This document shows, one piece after another, positions 42,701 through 57,700 of a stretch of 64,000 bases of DNA. Source of the DNA: Apostichopus japonicus (Eukaryota > Echinodermata > Holothuroidea > Aspidochirotida > Stichopodidae); contig NC_092568.1 in NCBI RefSeq assembly GCF_037975245.1, forward strand, positions 42,647,631 through 42,711,630, written 5' to 3'. The position numbers and the translations under genes were made by a program. Positions within the stretch are counted from its first letter, which is position 1. Each line of letters begins with the position of its first letter. The notes under the pieces were generated by a model that had not been told where the DNA came from, made no database searches, and was given only the letters and a program-made list of their open reading frames with translations.

Positions 42701-45700
42701 TTGGGGTGCATATTTTTAATGCATTGGCTGATTCACTTTTTAATCATAGTTACGAACCACTCATTGATCAAGGCTAATAATGTACAGGTCCAGGTAAAGG
42801 CTATACTTATGTGTTGATTTTGATTGAACTTTCGAGTAGCTGATTGTCACGATCGTCTATAAATGACCAAGAAATTTTATTTGTGAGGTTTGGTAACGTG
42901 GAAGATTAGCAAGAATTATATAAAGTATTGAATCTAGGACATTTGGTAGTGGCAGATTTTAGTGTATAAAATTTGGTCACTTTCACCACAATTCATTATG
43001 CTCTATATTACAGATCATCCTAGTAACAAGATTGAAACTGTTACTCTTGTCAATCTTAGTGCCTTATTGTTACATGAATTATTAACTCAATGATAATGAG
43101 ATTATTAATTATTAGTTCTTAGGACTAAGGTTAAACTGCAATACCTGTTTGAGCTGAAAGTTTAAGACAGTATGCTGCAGCACAGTCTGCTATGTTTAGA
43201 CTTGTCTGTAGGAGCAACATCATGATAGCAACAAATCATCCCAGAGAGTGGCTTACTAGCTTACACTTGTAACCAACTTATCAGTGATATTAGGTAGGGC
43301 TCAAGCTCACTAATCTCGGTAAATATCTCATTACCTTTATTCCTTTAGCTCTGTTTACATCTCTGTAAATATCTTGTTACCTTTGATTCCTGTTAGCTCT
43401 GTTTACATCTCAGTAAATATCTCATTACCTTTGATTCCTGTTAGCTCTGTTTACATCTCAGTAAATATCTTGTTACCTTTGATTCCTGTTAGCTCTGTTT
43501 ACATCTCAGTAAATATCTCATTACCTTTGAATCCTGTTAGCTCTGTTTACATCTCAGTAAATATCTCATTACCTTTGATTCCTGTTAGCTCTGTTTACAT
43601 GTCAGTAAATATCTCATTACCTTTGATTCCTGTTAGCTCTGTTTACATGTCAGTAAATATCTTGTTACCTTGGATTCCTGTTAGCTCTGTTTACATCTCA
43701 GTAAATATCTCATTACCTTTGATTCCTGTTAGCTCTGTTTACATCTCAGTAAATATCTTGTTACCTTTGATTCCTGTTAGCTCTGTTTACATGTCAGAAA
43801 TATTTCATTACCTTTGATTCCTGTTAGCTCTGTTTACATCTCAGTAAATATCTTGTTACTTTTGATTCCTGTTAGCTCTGTTTACATCTCAGTAAATATC
43901 TTGTTACCTTTGATTCCTGTTAGCTCTGTTTACATGTCAGAAATATTTCATTACCTTTGATTCCTGTTAGCTCTGTTTACATCTCAGTAAATATCTTGTT
44001 ACTTTTGATTCCTGTTAGCTCTGTTTACATGTCAGTAAATATCTCATTACCTTTGATTCCTGTTAGCTCTGTTTACATGTCAGTAAACATCTCATTACCT
44101 TTATTCCTTTAGCTGTTTACATCTCAGTAAATATCTCATTACCTTTGATTCCTGTTAGCTCTGTTTACATGTCAGTAAATATCTCATTACCTTTGATTCC
44201 TGTTAGCTCTGTTTACATCTCAGTAAATATCTTGTTACTTTTGATTCCTGTTAGCTCTGTTTACATGTCAGTAAATATCCCATTACCTTTGATTCCTGTT
44301 AGATCTGATTACATCTCAGTAAATATCTTGTTACCTTGGATTCCTGTTAGCTCTGTTTACATCTCAGTAAATATCTCATTACCTTTAGTAACTGGTACCT
44401 CTGATAACATCTCAGTAAATATCTTGTTACTTTTGATTCCTGTTAGCTCTGTTTACATCTCAATAATATCTCATTACCTTTGATTCCTGTTAGCTCTGTT
44501 TACATCTCAGTACATATCTCATTACCTTTGATTCCTGTTAGCTCTGTTTACATCTCAGTAAATATCTCATTACCTTTGATTCATGTTAGCTCTGTTTACA
44601 TCTCAGTAAATATCTCATTACCTTTGATTCATGTTAGCTCTGTTTACATCTCAGTAAATATCTCATTACCTTTGATTCCTGTTAGCTCTGTTTACATCTC
44701 AGTAAATATCTTGTTACCTTTGATTCCTGTTAGCTCTGTTTACATCTCAGTAAATATCTTGTTACCTTTGATTCCTGTTAGCTCTGTTTACATCTCAATA
44801 ATATCTCATTACCTTTGATTCCTGTTAGCTCTGTTTACATCTCAGTAAATATCTCATTACCTTTGATTCCTGTTAGCTCTGTTTACATCTCAGTAAATAT
44901 CTCATTACCTTTGATTCCTGTTAGCTCTGTTTACATCTCAATAATATCTCATTACCTTTGATTCCTGTTAGCTCTGTTTACATCTCAGTACATATCTCAT
45001 TACCTTTGATTCCTGTTAGCTCTGTTTACATCTCAGTAAATATCTCATTACCTTTGATTCATGTTAGCTCTGTTTACATCTCAGTAAATATCTCATTACC
45101 TTTGATTCCTGTTAGCTCTGTTTACATCTCAGTAAATATCTTGTTACCTTTGATTCCTGTTAGCTCTGTTTACATCTCAGTAAATATCTTGTTACCTTTG
45201 ATTCCTGTTAGCTCTGTTTACATGTCAGTAAATATCTTGTTACCTTGGATTCCTGTTAGCTCTGTTTACATCTCAGTAAATATCTCATTACCTTTGATTC
45301 CTGTTAGCTCTGTTTACATCTCAGTAAATATCTTGTTACCTTTGATTCCTGTTAGCTCTGTTTACATGTCAGAAATATTTCATTACCTTTGATTCCTGTT
45401 AGCTCTGTTTACATCTCAGTAAATATCTTGTTACCTTTGATTCCTGTTAGCTCTGTTTACATCTCAGTAAATATCTTGTTACCTTTGATTCCTGTTAGCT
45501 CTGTTTACATCTCAATAATATCTCATTACCTTTGATTCCTGTTAGCTCTGTTTACATCTCAGTAAATATCTCATTACTTTTGATTCCAGTTAGCTCTGTT
45601 TACATCTCAGTAAATATCTCATTACCTTTGATTCCTGTTAGCTCTGTTTACATCTCAGTAAATATCTCATTACCTTTGATTCCTGTTAGCTCTGTTTACA

Positions 45701-48700
45701 TCTCAGTAAATATCTCATTACCTTTGATTCCTGTTAGCTCTGTTTACATGTCAGTAAATATCTCATTACCTTTGATTCCTGTTAGCTCTGTTTACATGTC
45801 AGTAAATATCTCATTACCTTTGATTCCTGTTAGCTCTGTTTACATCTCATTACCTTTGATTCCTGTTAGCTCTGTTTACATCTCAGTAAATACCTCATTA
45901 CCTTTGATTCCTGTTAGCTCTGTTTACATCTCAGTAAATATCTCATTACCTTTGGTTCCTGACTGTGTTTTCGCAGCATTCCTCTCACCAAACCTTGTTT
46001 GTTTGCCTGTAGGAATGTCTTCAAGTCTAGATTAAAGTTCAGCTCCTCCAACTCACTAAGATAAGAAACAGTTTGAAGATGCTCCCTACAAAAACATAAA
46101 AGAAATTGAACATTTCATTAATTGGAAAAAATTAACTATACAATTTTCAGTTTGTAAATCTCTAACATACTACATCTTTAAATCAGTAAAGCAGTCAAAC
46201 GAGTGCTGTTACTTTAAATTTTCTGTTTTATGTCCAAATTTAACTCTCATCAACTGTAACCAAAAAGACAAAATATTTTCAAGAGTCAAGATTGACAAGG
46301 AACTTGTTGAGCCAATGCATGGTTCCTTGGAAAAATTTCTGATCAATTTATCATATTCAAGACTATTGTTGGACCAATGCATGGTTCCTTGGAAAGTTTT
46401 CTATTGATGGACTAATGCATGGGTGCTTGGAAAGTTTTCTGATCAATTTATTATATTCAAGACTATTGTTGGACCAATGCATGGTTCCTTGGAATGTTTT
46501 CTATTGATGGACTAATGCATGACTGCTTGGAAAGTTTTCTGATCAATTTATTATATTCAAGACTATTGTTGGACCAATGCATGGTTCCTTGGAAAGTTTT
46601 CTATTGATGGACTAATGCATGGCTGCTTGGAAAGCTTTCTGATCAATTTATTATATTCAAGACTATTGTTGGACCAATGCATGGTTCCTTGGAAAGTTTT
46701 CTATTGATGGACTAATGTATGGCTGCTTGGAAAGTTTTCTGATCAATTTATTATATTCAAGACTATTGTTGGACCAATGCATGGTTCCTTGGAAAGTTTT
46801 CTATTGATGGACTAATGTATGGCTGCTTGGAAAGTTTTCTGATCAATTTATTATATTCAAGACTATTGTTGGACCAATGCATGGTTCCTTGGAAAGTTTT
46901 CTATTGATGGACTAATGCATGGCTGCTTGGAAAGTTTTCTGATCAATTTATTATATTCAAGACTATTGTTGGACCAATGCATGGTTCCTTGGAAAGTTTT
47001 CTATTGATGGACTAATGCATGGCTGCTTGGAAAGTTTTCTATTGATGGACTAATGCATGGTTCCTTGGAAAGTTTTCTATTGATGGACTAATGTATGGCT
47101 GCTTGGAAAGTTTTCTATTGATGGACTAATGCATGGTTCCTTGGAAAGTTTTCTATTGATGGACTAATGCATGGCTGCTTGGAAAGCTTTCTGATCAATT
47201 TATTATATTCAAAACTATTAACTATTGGCAGATACTGCCAAGTAACTGGAAACTCACCACTGTTGTTGACAACTCACCATAATTGTTGCAGCGTTTGTCC
47301 TGAAATCTTCTGAAGCATCTCTGAGTCTGAGATATCAAGGAGACATTTTAATGTTCTTAGTCTTGTGGAGAAAGATGTGGACTCCTAGAAGGCATTGAGA
47401 GAAAACAACAACACAGCTAGTCATCTCAGTGTCTCAAACATTTAATAACAGCACCAACTTAAGCAAGGAGTGAACCAAACATGCAAGGAAAGTGAAAATA
47501 ACTATTTTATACAAAATGTTGCTGTTTGATGTTGAGATATTCGTCACATAATGAACTACCTCTGGTGAAGTAATTTATGCATTGACTATGCCAAATTTTA
47601 AGTAGCAAATACAACCAACACAGACCTAGTTAATTCTTTAACTCTTTGGTCTTTATAGGCTTGCCAGATAAATGTTAGAATGTTTCATCCCTATATCACA
47701 GTAAGCAGATCACAGAGTTTACGTACAGAGTATATTACAGTAAGCATACCACAGAGTTTACTTACAGAGTATATCACAGTAAGCATACCACAGAGTTTAC
47801 TTACAGAGTATATCACAGTAAGCAGACCACAGAGTTTACTTACAGAGTATATTACAGTAAGCATACCACAGAGTTTACTTACAGAGTATATCACAGTAAG
47901 CAAACCACAGAGTTTGCATACAGAGTATATCACAGTAAGCAAACCACAGAGTTTACTTACAGAGTATATCACAGTAAGCAAACCACAGAGTTTACTAACA
48001 GAGTGTATCACAGTAAGCATACCACAGAGTTTACTTATAGAGTATATCACAGTAAGCATACCACAGAGTTTACTTACAGAGTATATCACAGTAAGCAAAC
48101 CACAGAGTTTACTTACAGAGTGTTTCATTTGACATCATGGTAAGATAGCATGACATCATGGTATGAGATCATGGTAATATGGTATGACACCGTGGTAATA
48201 TAATTATATTCAAAATGTCAAAAACTCACATCATCTGCCATTTTCAGAAGAACTTCTACTGTTTTTCCTGGTTCTTCAAGCTCTAACAAGTATCTAATTC
48301 TGTAATTCCGACGAGAGAAAAGGACAAAGAACACTGTTAGTGAATACTTCTGGATAATAATAAAACTGGTCCTGAGTACAATTTAACAACGCTGCAACAC
48401 TAACTATGACTGTAATCCACGAAAAAAAAGGAGAAAAAAGATGTAAAATTCTATGGTTTAATAAAACACATACATGTTTGCCATCCCCTTACCCCACCAA
48501 TATTTTACAACTATATGGTTTAATAAAAAATGTACGTTTGCCACCCCCTCCCCCCACCTGTATTTTACAACTATGACTATATGGTTGAATAAGAGTTGTA
48601 CTGTGAATGACATATCCATTGATTGATACTTGGCACCCCCTCCCCCCCCACCTGTATTCTACAACTATGACTATATGTTTGAATAAGAGTTGTACTGTGA

Positions 48701-51700
48701 ATGACATATCCATTGATTGATACTTGGCACCCCCTCCCCCCCCCCACCTGTATTCTACAACTATGACTATATGGTTGAATAAGAGTTGTACTGTGAATGA
48801 CATATCCATTGATTGATACTTGGCACCCCCTCCCCCCCCCCCACCTGTATTCTACAACTATGACTATATAGTTGAATATGAGTTGTACTGTGAATGACAT
48901 ATCCATTGATTGATACTTGGCACCCCCTCCCCCCCCACCTGTATTCTACAACTATGACTATATGTTTGAATAAGAGTTGTACTGTGAATGACATATCCAT
49001 TGATTGATACTTGGCACCCCCTCCCCCCCCACCTGTATTCTACAACTATGACTATATAGTTGAATAAGAGTTGTACTGTGAATGACATATCCATTGATTG
49101 ATACTTGGCACCCCCTCCCCCCCCCCACCTGTATTCTACAACTATGACTATATAGTTGAATATGAGTTGTACTGTGAATGACATATCCATTGATTGATAC
49201 TTGGCACCCCCTCCCCCCCCCCACCTGTATTCTACAACTATGACTATATGGTTGAATAAGAGTTGTACTGTGAATGACATATCCATTGATTGATACTTGG
49301 CACCCCCTCCCCCCCCCCACCTGTATTCTACAACTATGACTATATGGTTTAATAAGAGTTGTACTGTGAATGACATATCCATTGATTGATACTTGCCACC
49401 CCCCCCAGTTGTATTCTACAACTATGACTATATGGCTTAATAAGAGTTGTACTGTGAATGACATATCCATTGATTGATACTTGCCACCCCCTCCCCCCCC
49501 CCCCCACCTGTATTCTACAACTATGACTATATGGTTGAATAAGAGTTGTACTGTGAATGACATATCCATTGATTGATACTTGCCACCCCCCCCTCCACCT
49601 GTATTCAACAACTATGACTATATAGTTGAATAAGAGTTGTACTGTGAATGACATATCCATTGATTGATACTTATATATACTCAGTGTACCTAAAGTAAAA
49701 TATATTTCCCTTTATGACTTCTTTAGCCTTGAATGGACTTGTTAATTTGATTATAATTACTACTATTACCTCATCAGTATATATTTTCATCTGACTCTTC
49801 ACCATCCTCTTGATTATAATTACTACTATTACCTCATCAAGTATATATTTTCATCTGACTCTTCACCATCCTCTTGATTATAATTACTACTATTACCTCA
49901 TCAGTATATATTTTCATCTGACTCTTCACCATCCTCTTGATTATAATTACTACTATTACCTCATCAGTACATATTTTCATCTGACTCTTCACCATCCTCT
50001 TGATTATAATTACTACTATTACCTCATCAAGTATATATTTTCATCTGACTCTTCACCATCCTCTTGATTATAATTACTACTATTACCTCATCAGTACATA
50101 TTTTCATCTGACTCTTCACCATCCTCTTGATTATAATTACTACTATTACCTCATCAAGTATATATTTTCATCTGACTCTTCACCATCCTCTTGATTATAA
50201 TTACTACTATTACCTCATCAAGTACATATTTTCATCTGACTCTTCACCATCCTCTTGATTATAATTACTACTATTACCTCATCAAGTACATATTTTCATC
50301 TGACTCTTCACCATCCTCTTGATTATAATTACTACTATTACCTCATCAAGTATATATTTTCATCTGACTCTTCACCATCCTCTTGATTATAATTACTACT
50401 ATTACCTCATCAAGTATATATTTTCATCTGACTCTTCACCATCCTCTTGATTATAATTACTACTATTACCTCATCAGTATATATTTTCATCTGACTCTTC
50501 ACCATCCTCTTGATTATAATTACTACTATTACCTCATCAAGTACATATTTTCATCTGACTCTTCACCATCCTCTTGATTATAATTACTACTATTACCTCA
50601 TCAAGTATATATTTTCATCTGACTCTTCACCATCCTCTTGATTATAATTACTACTATTACCTCATCAAGTACATATTTTCATCTGACTCTTCACCATCCT
50701 CTTGATTATAATTACTACTATTACCTCATCAAGTACATATTTTCATCTGACTCTTCACCATCCTCTTGATTATAATTACTACTATTACCTCATCAAGTAC
50801 ATATTTTCATCTGACTCTTCACCATCCTCTTGATTATAATTACTACTATTACCTCATCAAGTATATATTTTTCTGACTCTTCACCATCCTCTTGATTATA
50901 ATTACTACTATTACCTCATCAAGTATATATTTTCCTGACTCTTCACCATCCTCTTGATTATAATTACTACTATTACCTCATCAAGTATATATTTTCATCT
51001 GACTCTTCACCATCCTCTTGATTATAATTACTATTACCTCATCAAGTATATATTTTCATCTGACTCTTCACCATCCTCTTGATTATAATTACTACTATTA
51101 CCTCATCAAGTAGATATTTTCATCTGACTCTTCACCATCCTCTTGATCATAATTACTACTATTACCTCATCAAGTAGATATTTTCATCTGACTCTTCACC
51201 ATCCTCTTGATTATAATTACTACTATTACCTCATCAAGTACATATTTTCATCTGACTCTTCACCATCCTCTTGATTATAATTACTACTATTACCTCATCA
51301 GTATATATTTTCCTGACTCTTCACCATCCTCTTGATTATAATTACTACTATTACCTCATCAAGTATATATTTTCCTGACTCTTCACCATCCTCTTGATTA
51401 TAATTACTACTATTACCTCATCAAGTATATATTTTCATCTGACTCTTCACCATCCTCTTGATTATAATTACTACTATTACCTCATCAAGTATATATTTTC
51501 ATCTGACTCTTCACCATCCTCTTGATTATAATTACTACTATTACCTCATCAAGTACATATTTTCATCTGACTCTTCACCATCCTCTTGATTATAATTACT
51601 ACTATTACCTCATCAAGTATATATTTTCATCTGACTCTTCACCATCCTCTTGATTATAATTACTACTATTACCTCATCAAGTACATATTTTCATCTGACT

Positions 51701-54700
51701 CTTCACCATCCTCTTGATTATAATTACTACTATTACCTCATCAGTATATATTTTCATCTGACTCTTCACCATCCTCTTGATTATAATTACTACTATTACC
51801 TCATCAAGTATATATTTTCCTGACTCTTCACCATCCTCTTGATTATAATTACTACTATTACCTCATCAAGTATATATTTTCCTGACTCTTCAACATCCTC
51901 TTGATTATAATTACTACTATTACCTCATCAGTACATATTTTCATCTGACTCTTCACCATCCTCTTGATTATAATTACTACTATTACCTCATCAAGTATAT
52001 ATTTTCATCTGACTCTTCACCATCCTCTTGATTATAATTACTACTATTACCTCATCAAGTAGATATTTTCATCTGACTCTTCACCATCCTCTTGATTATA
52101 ATTACTACTATTACCTCATCAAGTATATATTTTCCTGACTCTTCACCATCCTCTTGATTATAATTACTACTATTACCTCATCAAGTATATATTTTCCTGA
52201 CTCTTCACCATCCTCTTGATTATAATTACTACTATTACCTCATCAAGTATATATTTTCCTGACTCTTCACCATCCTCTTGATTATAATTACTACTATTAC
52301 CTCATCAGTATATATTTTCATCTGACTCTTCACCATCCTCTTGATTATAATTACTACTATTACCTCATCAGTATATATTTTCATCTGACTCTTCACCATC
52401 CTCTTGATTATAATTACTACTATTACCTCATCAAGTACATATTTTCATCTGACTCTTCACCATCCTCTTGATTATAATTACTACTATTACCTCATCAAGT
52501 ATATATTTTCATCTGACTCTTCACCATCCTCTTGATTATAATTACTACTATTACCTCATCAGTACATATTTTCATCTGACTCTTCACCATCCTCTTGATT
52601 ATAATTACTACTATTACCTCATCAAGTATATATTTTCATCTGACTCTTCACCATCCTCTTGATTATAATTACTACTATTACCTCATCAAGTATATATTTT
52701 CATCTGACTCTTCACCATCCTCTTGATTATAATTACTACTACTACCTCATCAAGTATATATTTTCATCTGACTCTTCACCATCCTCTTGATTATAATTAC
52801 TATTACCTCATCAGTATATATTTTCATCTGACTCTTCACCATCCTCTTGATTATAATTACTACTATTACCTCATCAAGTACATATTTTCATCTGACTCTT
52901 CACCATCCTCTTGATTATAATTACTACTATTACCTCATCAAGTATATATTTTCATCTGACTCTTCACCATCCTCTTGATTATAATTACTACTATTACCTC
53001 ATCAAGTACATATTTTCATCTGACTCTTCACCATCCTCTTGATTATAATTACTACTATTACCTCATCAGTATATATTTTCATCTGACTCTTCACCATCCT
53101 CTTGATTATAATTACTACTATTACCTCATCAAGTATATATTTTCCTGACTCTTCACCATCCTCTTGATTATAATTACTACTATTACCTCATCAAGTATAT
53201 ATTTTCCTGACTCTTCACCATCCTCTTGATTATAATTACTACTATTACCTCATCAGTATATATTTTCATCTGACTCTTCACCATCCTCTTGATTATAATT
53301 ACTACTATTACCTCATCAGTACATATTTTCATCTGACTCTTCACCATCCTCTTGATTATAATTACTACTATTACCTCATCAAGTATATATTTTCATCTGA
53401 CTCTTCACCATCCTCTTGATTATAATTACTACTATTACCTCATCAAGTAGATATTTTCATCTGACTCTTCACCATCCTCTTGATTATAATTACTACTATT
53501 ACCTCATCAAGTATATATTTTCATCTGACTCTTCACCATTCTCTTGATTATAATTACTACTATTACGTCATCAGTATATATTTTCATCTGACTCTTCACC
53601 ATCCTCTTGATTATAATTACTACTATTACCTCATCAAGTATATATTTTCATCTGACTCTTCACCATCCTCTTGATTATAATTACTACTATTACCTCATCA
53701 AGTATATATTTTCCTGACTCTTCACCATCCTCTTGATTATAATTACTACTATTACCTCATCAGTATATATTTTCATCTGACTCTTCACCATCCTCTTGAT
53801 TATAATTAATACTATTACCTCATCAAGTATATATTTTCCTGACTCTTCACCATCCTCTTGATTATAATTAATACTATTACCTCATCAAATATATATTTTC
53901 ATCTGACTCTTCACCATCCTCTTGATTATAATTAATACTATTACCTCATCAAGTATATATTTTCCTCTGACTCTTCACCATCCTCTTTCGATTGTCCATC
54001 CAGTGTCAAATAGTTTATGGTCTGTTTCAAAAATGAAAAGAAAGCATTTTATTAATTCAATCTATATGACAACCCTGATGAATTACAATCTAAAGTTAGA
54101 GAATGTAGCAGTGATTGATTTATATGAACATGGCAAGGACAAGTACTCATAGTTTACCACATCCTCATCCTCCTCCTGGTGGGTGAGTGGTTTACACAGC
54201 CATCTTCCCAATAAAGTCTTGTGAATGTTCTCCAAGTTGCAATCATTGATTTTAGATATTGTCTCAGCAGCTGCATGTATGTCTGTAAGAAATAAAACAA
54301 AGTAACAAGTTTAATTCCCCTGAGAAACAAACTATGACATAGAGTCAAAAATGACCTTCCCTCTCTCATACCATATATATAAACAGGATTATTTCTGTTT
54401 GGTGTGTGTACTCAGTTGGGGGGGGGGGGCAAAGGACCCTTGAAATAACAATAATAGCCCAACACTTATGAAAGTAAATTTTTTTCTTGTTTATCTGTTT
54501 CTCGTGTGTTAGAATAATAAGAATTCATTCCTCTACACATCTTCCCACACCTTGTTTGGTATTTCCAGTTTCTAAATTATATATCATATGCCATCAAGTC
54601 CTTAAAGTAGAACAATGAAAGATAAAAAAAAACTCAAAGATTCACACAGAGTTTAGTTTACATTAAACTAAACAAGATACTTTTTGAATTTTTCAAATAG

Positions 54701-57700
54701 AGTATCAGGAAGTTAGAAAAAAAGGGAATTAAATCATTGATTTTAGGTCTCTGTAATCGATACAAATTTATGAATTTGCAAAGCCTATAATGACCACAAA
54801 CAACAACTCAGGTCAGTGAGTGATGTCACTATGATGATCTTGAGATTGTAGTGCACTGTTCAGTACATGGCTCTATGTAATTTTCATGTCCGCATGACTG
54901 TTATTATATAGTTTAATTTAGGACGCAATGTACATGACCTAAATAGATAATTAATGTTGTTGTGTTTCTTGATAATCTCACCACGTATATAAATGTTGTA
55001 TGGAATTTTGCAACGATGTCTTCTCCACAAGGTCTTGTATTTCGTTCACCCATCAAGCAAGCAAAACCATAAATGTATTTGCAACAATAAAAGTCGCTTC
55101 TAAAACAGTAATCACAATTAACTGATCCCTTCATGAATCTATTGCTATGGCTATGAAGGCTATTTTCTGTTGAAAGTTTTCCAATATCAGAATCAAAGAG
55201 CAAGTCAAGGTAATTCAAAAGATTACACAATTTTTGGGTATGATATGGTATGCAGTATGAACTTGTTAACTTACATTGCAAATTTGCAGACCAATAATCA
55301 TAGTAATAATTAACCCCAAACATAGGCTAGTTCATAAATCACAAAATCACATTATGCAACAAAGCAGAAACCCTTTTATTCAATAAAGGGTCAGAAATAA
55401 ACTTTCCTTGGTTCATCTTTCAAAAATCCAAAAGAAAGTGCACATTTGAGCATGAGAGAAATCCAGGATTTGAACGCATATGAGTGATCAGTCTAGCGTT
55501 AACATATATTTCTCATCACTACAATGTAGCCCTATCAGGTTTGTGCTAGCCTCATGGTTTCTGCTTCAAGATCAGTCTTGCTAGCCCAAAGTAATACAAC
55601 TTTACAGCTGGTGTGCTAGTGGCAATGTGTGTGCGATACCCTAAGTAATACTAGCCCAACTTTACAGCTGGTGTGCTTGTGGCAATGTGTGTGCGATACC
55701 CTAAGTAATACTAGCCCAACTTTACAGCTGGTGTGCTAGTGGCAATGTGTGTGCGATACCCTAAGTAATACTAGCCCAACTTTACAGCTGGTGTGCTTGT
55801 GGCAATGTGTGTGCGATACCCTAAGTAATACTAGCCCAACTTTACAGCTGGTGTGCTTGTGGCAATGTGTGTGCGATACCCTAAGTAATACTAGCCCAAC
55901 TTTACAGCTGGTGTGCTAGTGGCAATGTGTGTGCGATACCCTAAGTAATACTAGCCCAACTTTACAGCTGGTGTGCTAGTGGCAATGTGTGTGCGATACC
56001 CTAAGTAATACTAGCCCAACTTTACAGCTGGTGTGCTTGTGGCAATGTGTGTGCGATACCCTAAGTAATAGGCTACTGACAAAATGTTTGAGATGAGAGG
56101 TTATTGTTCCCGTTCCGGCTAGTTACGGTGCTACAGTTCAATTTGTTACATGTTAATACTGACTTTATATCGACGCTAAAGTACAAAATCTTTTGTTTTG
56201 TTTCCTACTACGCATTATGAAGTCCTTTTTATTATTTCAAAGCTAAACAATGGTTAAAGTCCTGGTTTCGATCAAGTTCCAAATGCCCTGTTGAGAAAGT
56301 TGGGCATACTATCACAGTTCCACTAACACACAGTATTAATCTGTCCTCTGCAAAGGTGTTTTCTTATCTGAATTTAAGATCGCAAAAATTACTTCTATTT
56401 TGATATCTGGCAATGAGCAGCTGATGTGTAACTATAAACCAATATTCTGTTTACCTTTAATATCTAAAATGATTGAACAAATGTTTCAATACTGTTTTTC
56501 AACTTTATGCTTAAACACAACTTATTGATTCCTAATCAATATGGTTTCCATAAAAAGCACTCAACATATATGGCGACACTCAATCTTGTCGACAAAACCT
56601 TGGAAGGATTGGATATTAAGATATGCACAGCTGCACTCACCAATGACCACTGCATTCTTCCACAACAACTTACTTGTTATGGGGTCCTGGAACATCTTTA
56701 AATTGGTTCCAGAGTTACTTAAGTGATTGTTATCACTAATGGTGTTACCTCATCACAAATTTGTTGCATACTGGGGTTCCACAAGGGTCCATTTTAGGAC
56801 CACAACTTTTATGATGTATATGACGATATTAACATGTCTTCTCATAAGGTTTCCTTTATTATGTTTGCTGATGACACAACTGTTTTTATCCAACAAAAAC
56901 ATTTAGAGAATGCTCTTCAAAATATCAGTAATGAGTTCCCCAGCATTTCTGACAGATAAATTCAAATAGATTGGCACTTAATATAGGAAAAACAGACATT
57001 AATGGTGTTCAGCAACAGATTTTGTGATTACACAAAAGTCTCACTGACACCAAATTTCTAGGATTGTATATTGATTCAAAAACTAAACTGGAAAAAAACA
57101 TTTTTCTATCATCAGCAAAAAAGTTGCATATGCAAATAGTACAATTAATAGGTTGAAACTATTCTTACTTAAACTCACTTTACTGACAATTTATAATGCA
57201 TATGTTTTGCCTCATTCAAACTACAACATCCTTGTGTGGTGAAATGGGGACATGTCAACACTTGATAGCTTATACAAGATCCAGAAATTGACTGTTAGAA
57301 ATATTTGTAATGCTTTGTATATCTCACATTCTGCATGATTTTTCCAAAAAACCTAAGCTTGCTTTCCCCTAAATGAGCTCTATCAATATTAATTAGGAAT
57401 TTTTCTCTTTAAGTTTCATAACGGGTTGCTCCCAGATATTTCTCATCATATGTTTCATTATAACAACAGATTTCATTCATACAACACTGGTTTACACAGG
57501 ATCGTTATAATTATTATGTTACAAACACCTATGATGTTTACACAGGATCATTATAATTATTATGTTACAAACACCTATGATGTTCAGGACTTATATGTTC
57601 ATTCTCAGGTTAGATGTTCTGGTATTGCCCTCTGGATTTCTCTAAGTGAAAATATCAGGAATAGCAAATCGATATATTGTTATGAAAGTAGTGTTCGACC

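Noticed and set aside
43374-46035. Several 110-170-aa open frames on plus
   Set aside because: Products of a 48-base unit (divisible by three), antisense to KNTC1, made of one repeated 16-residue motif.
47680-48132. 150-aa plus and 145-aa minus open frames
   Set aside because: 39-base repeat open on both strands; not coding.
48489-49660. Overlapping minus open frames up to 217 aa with poly-Gly
   Set aside because: G-rich 97-base minisatellite read in all frames.
55595-56070. CRISPR-like regular repeat
   Set aside because: Direct tandem repeats without unique spacers, in a eukaryotic intron.
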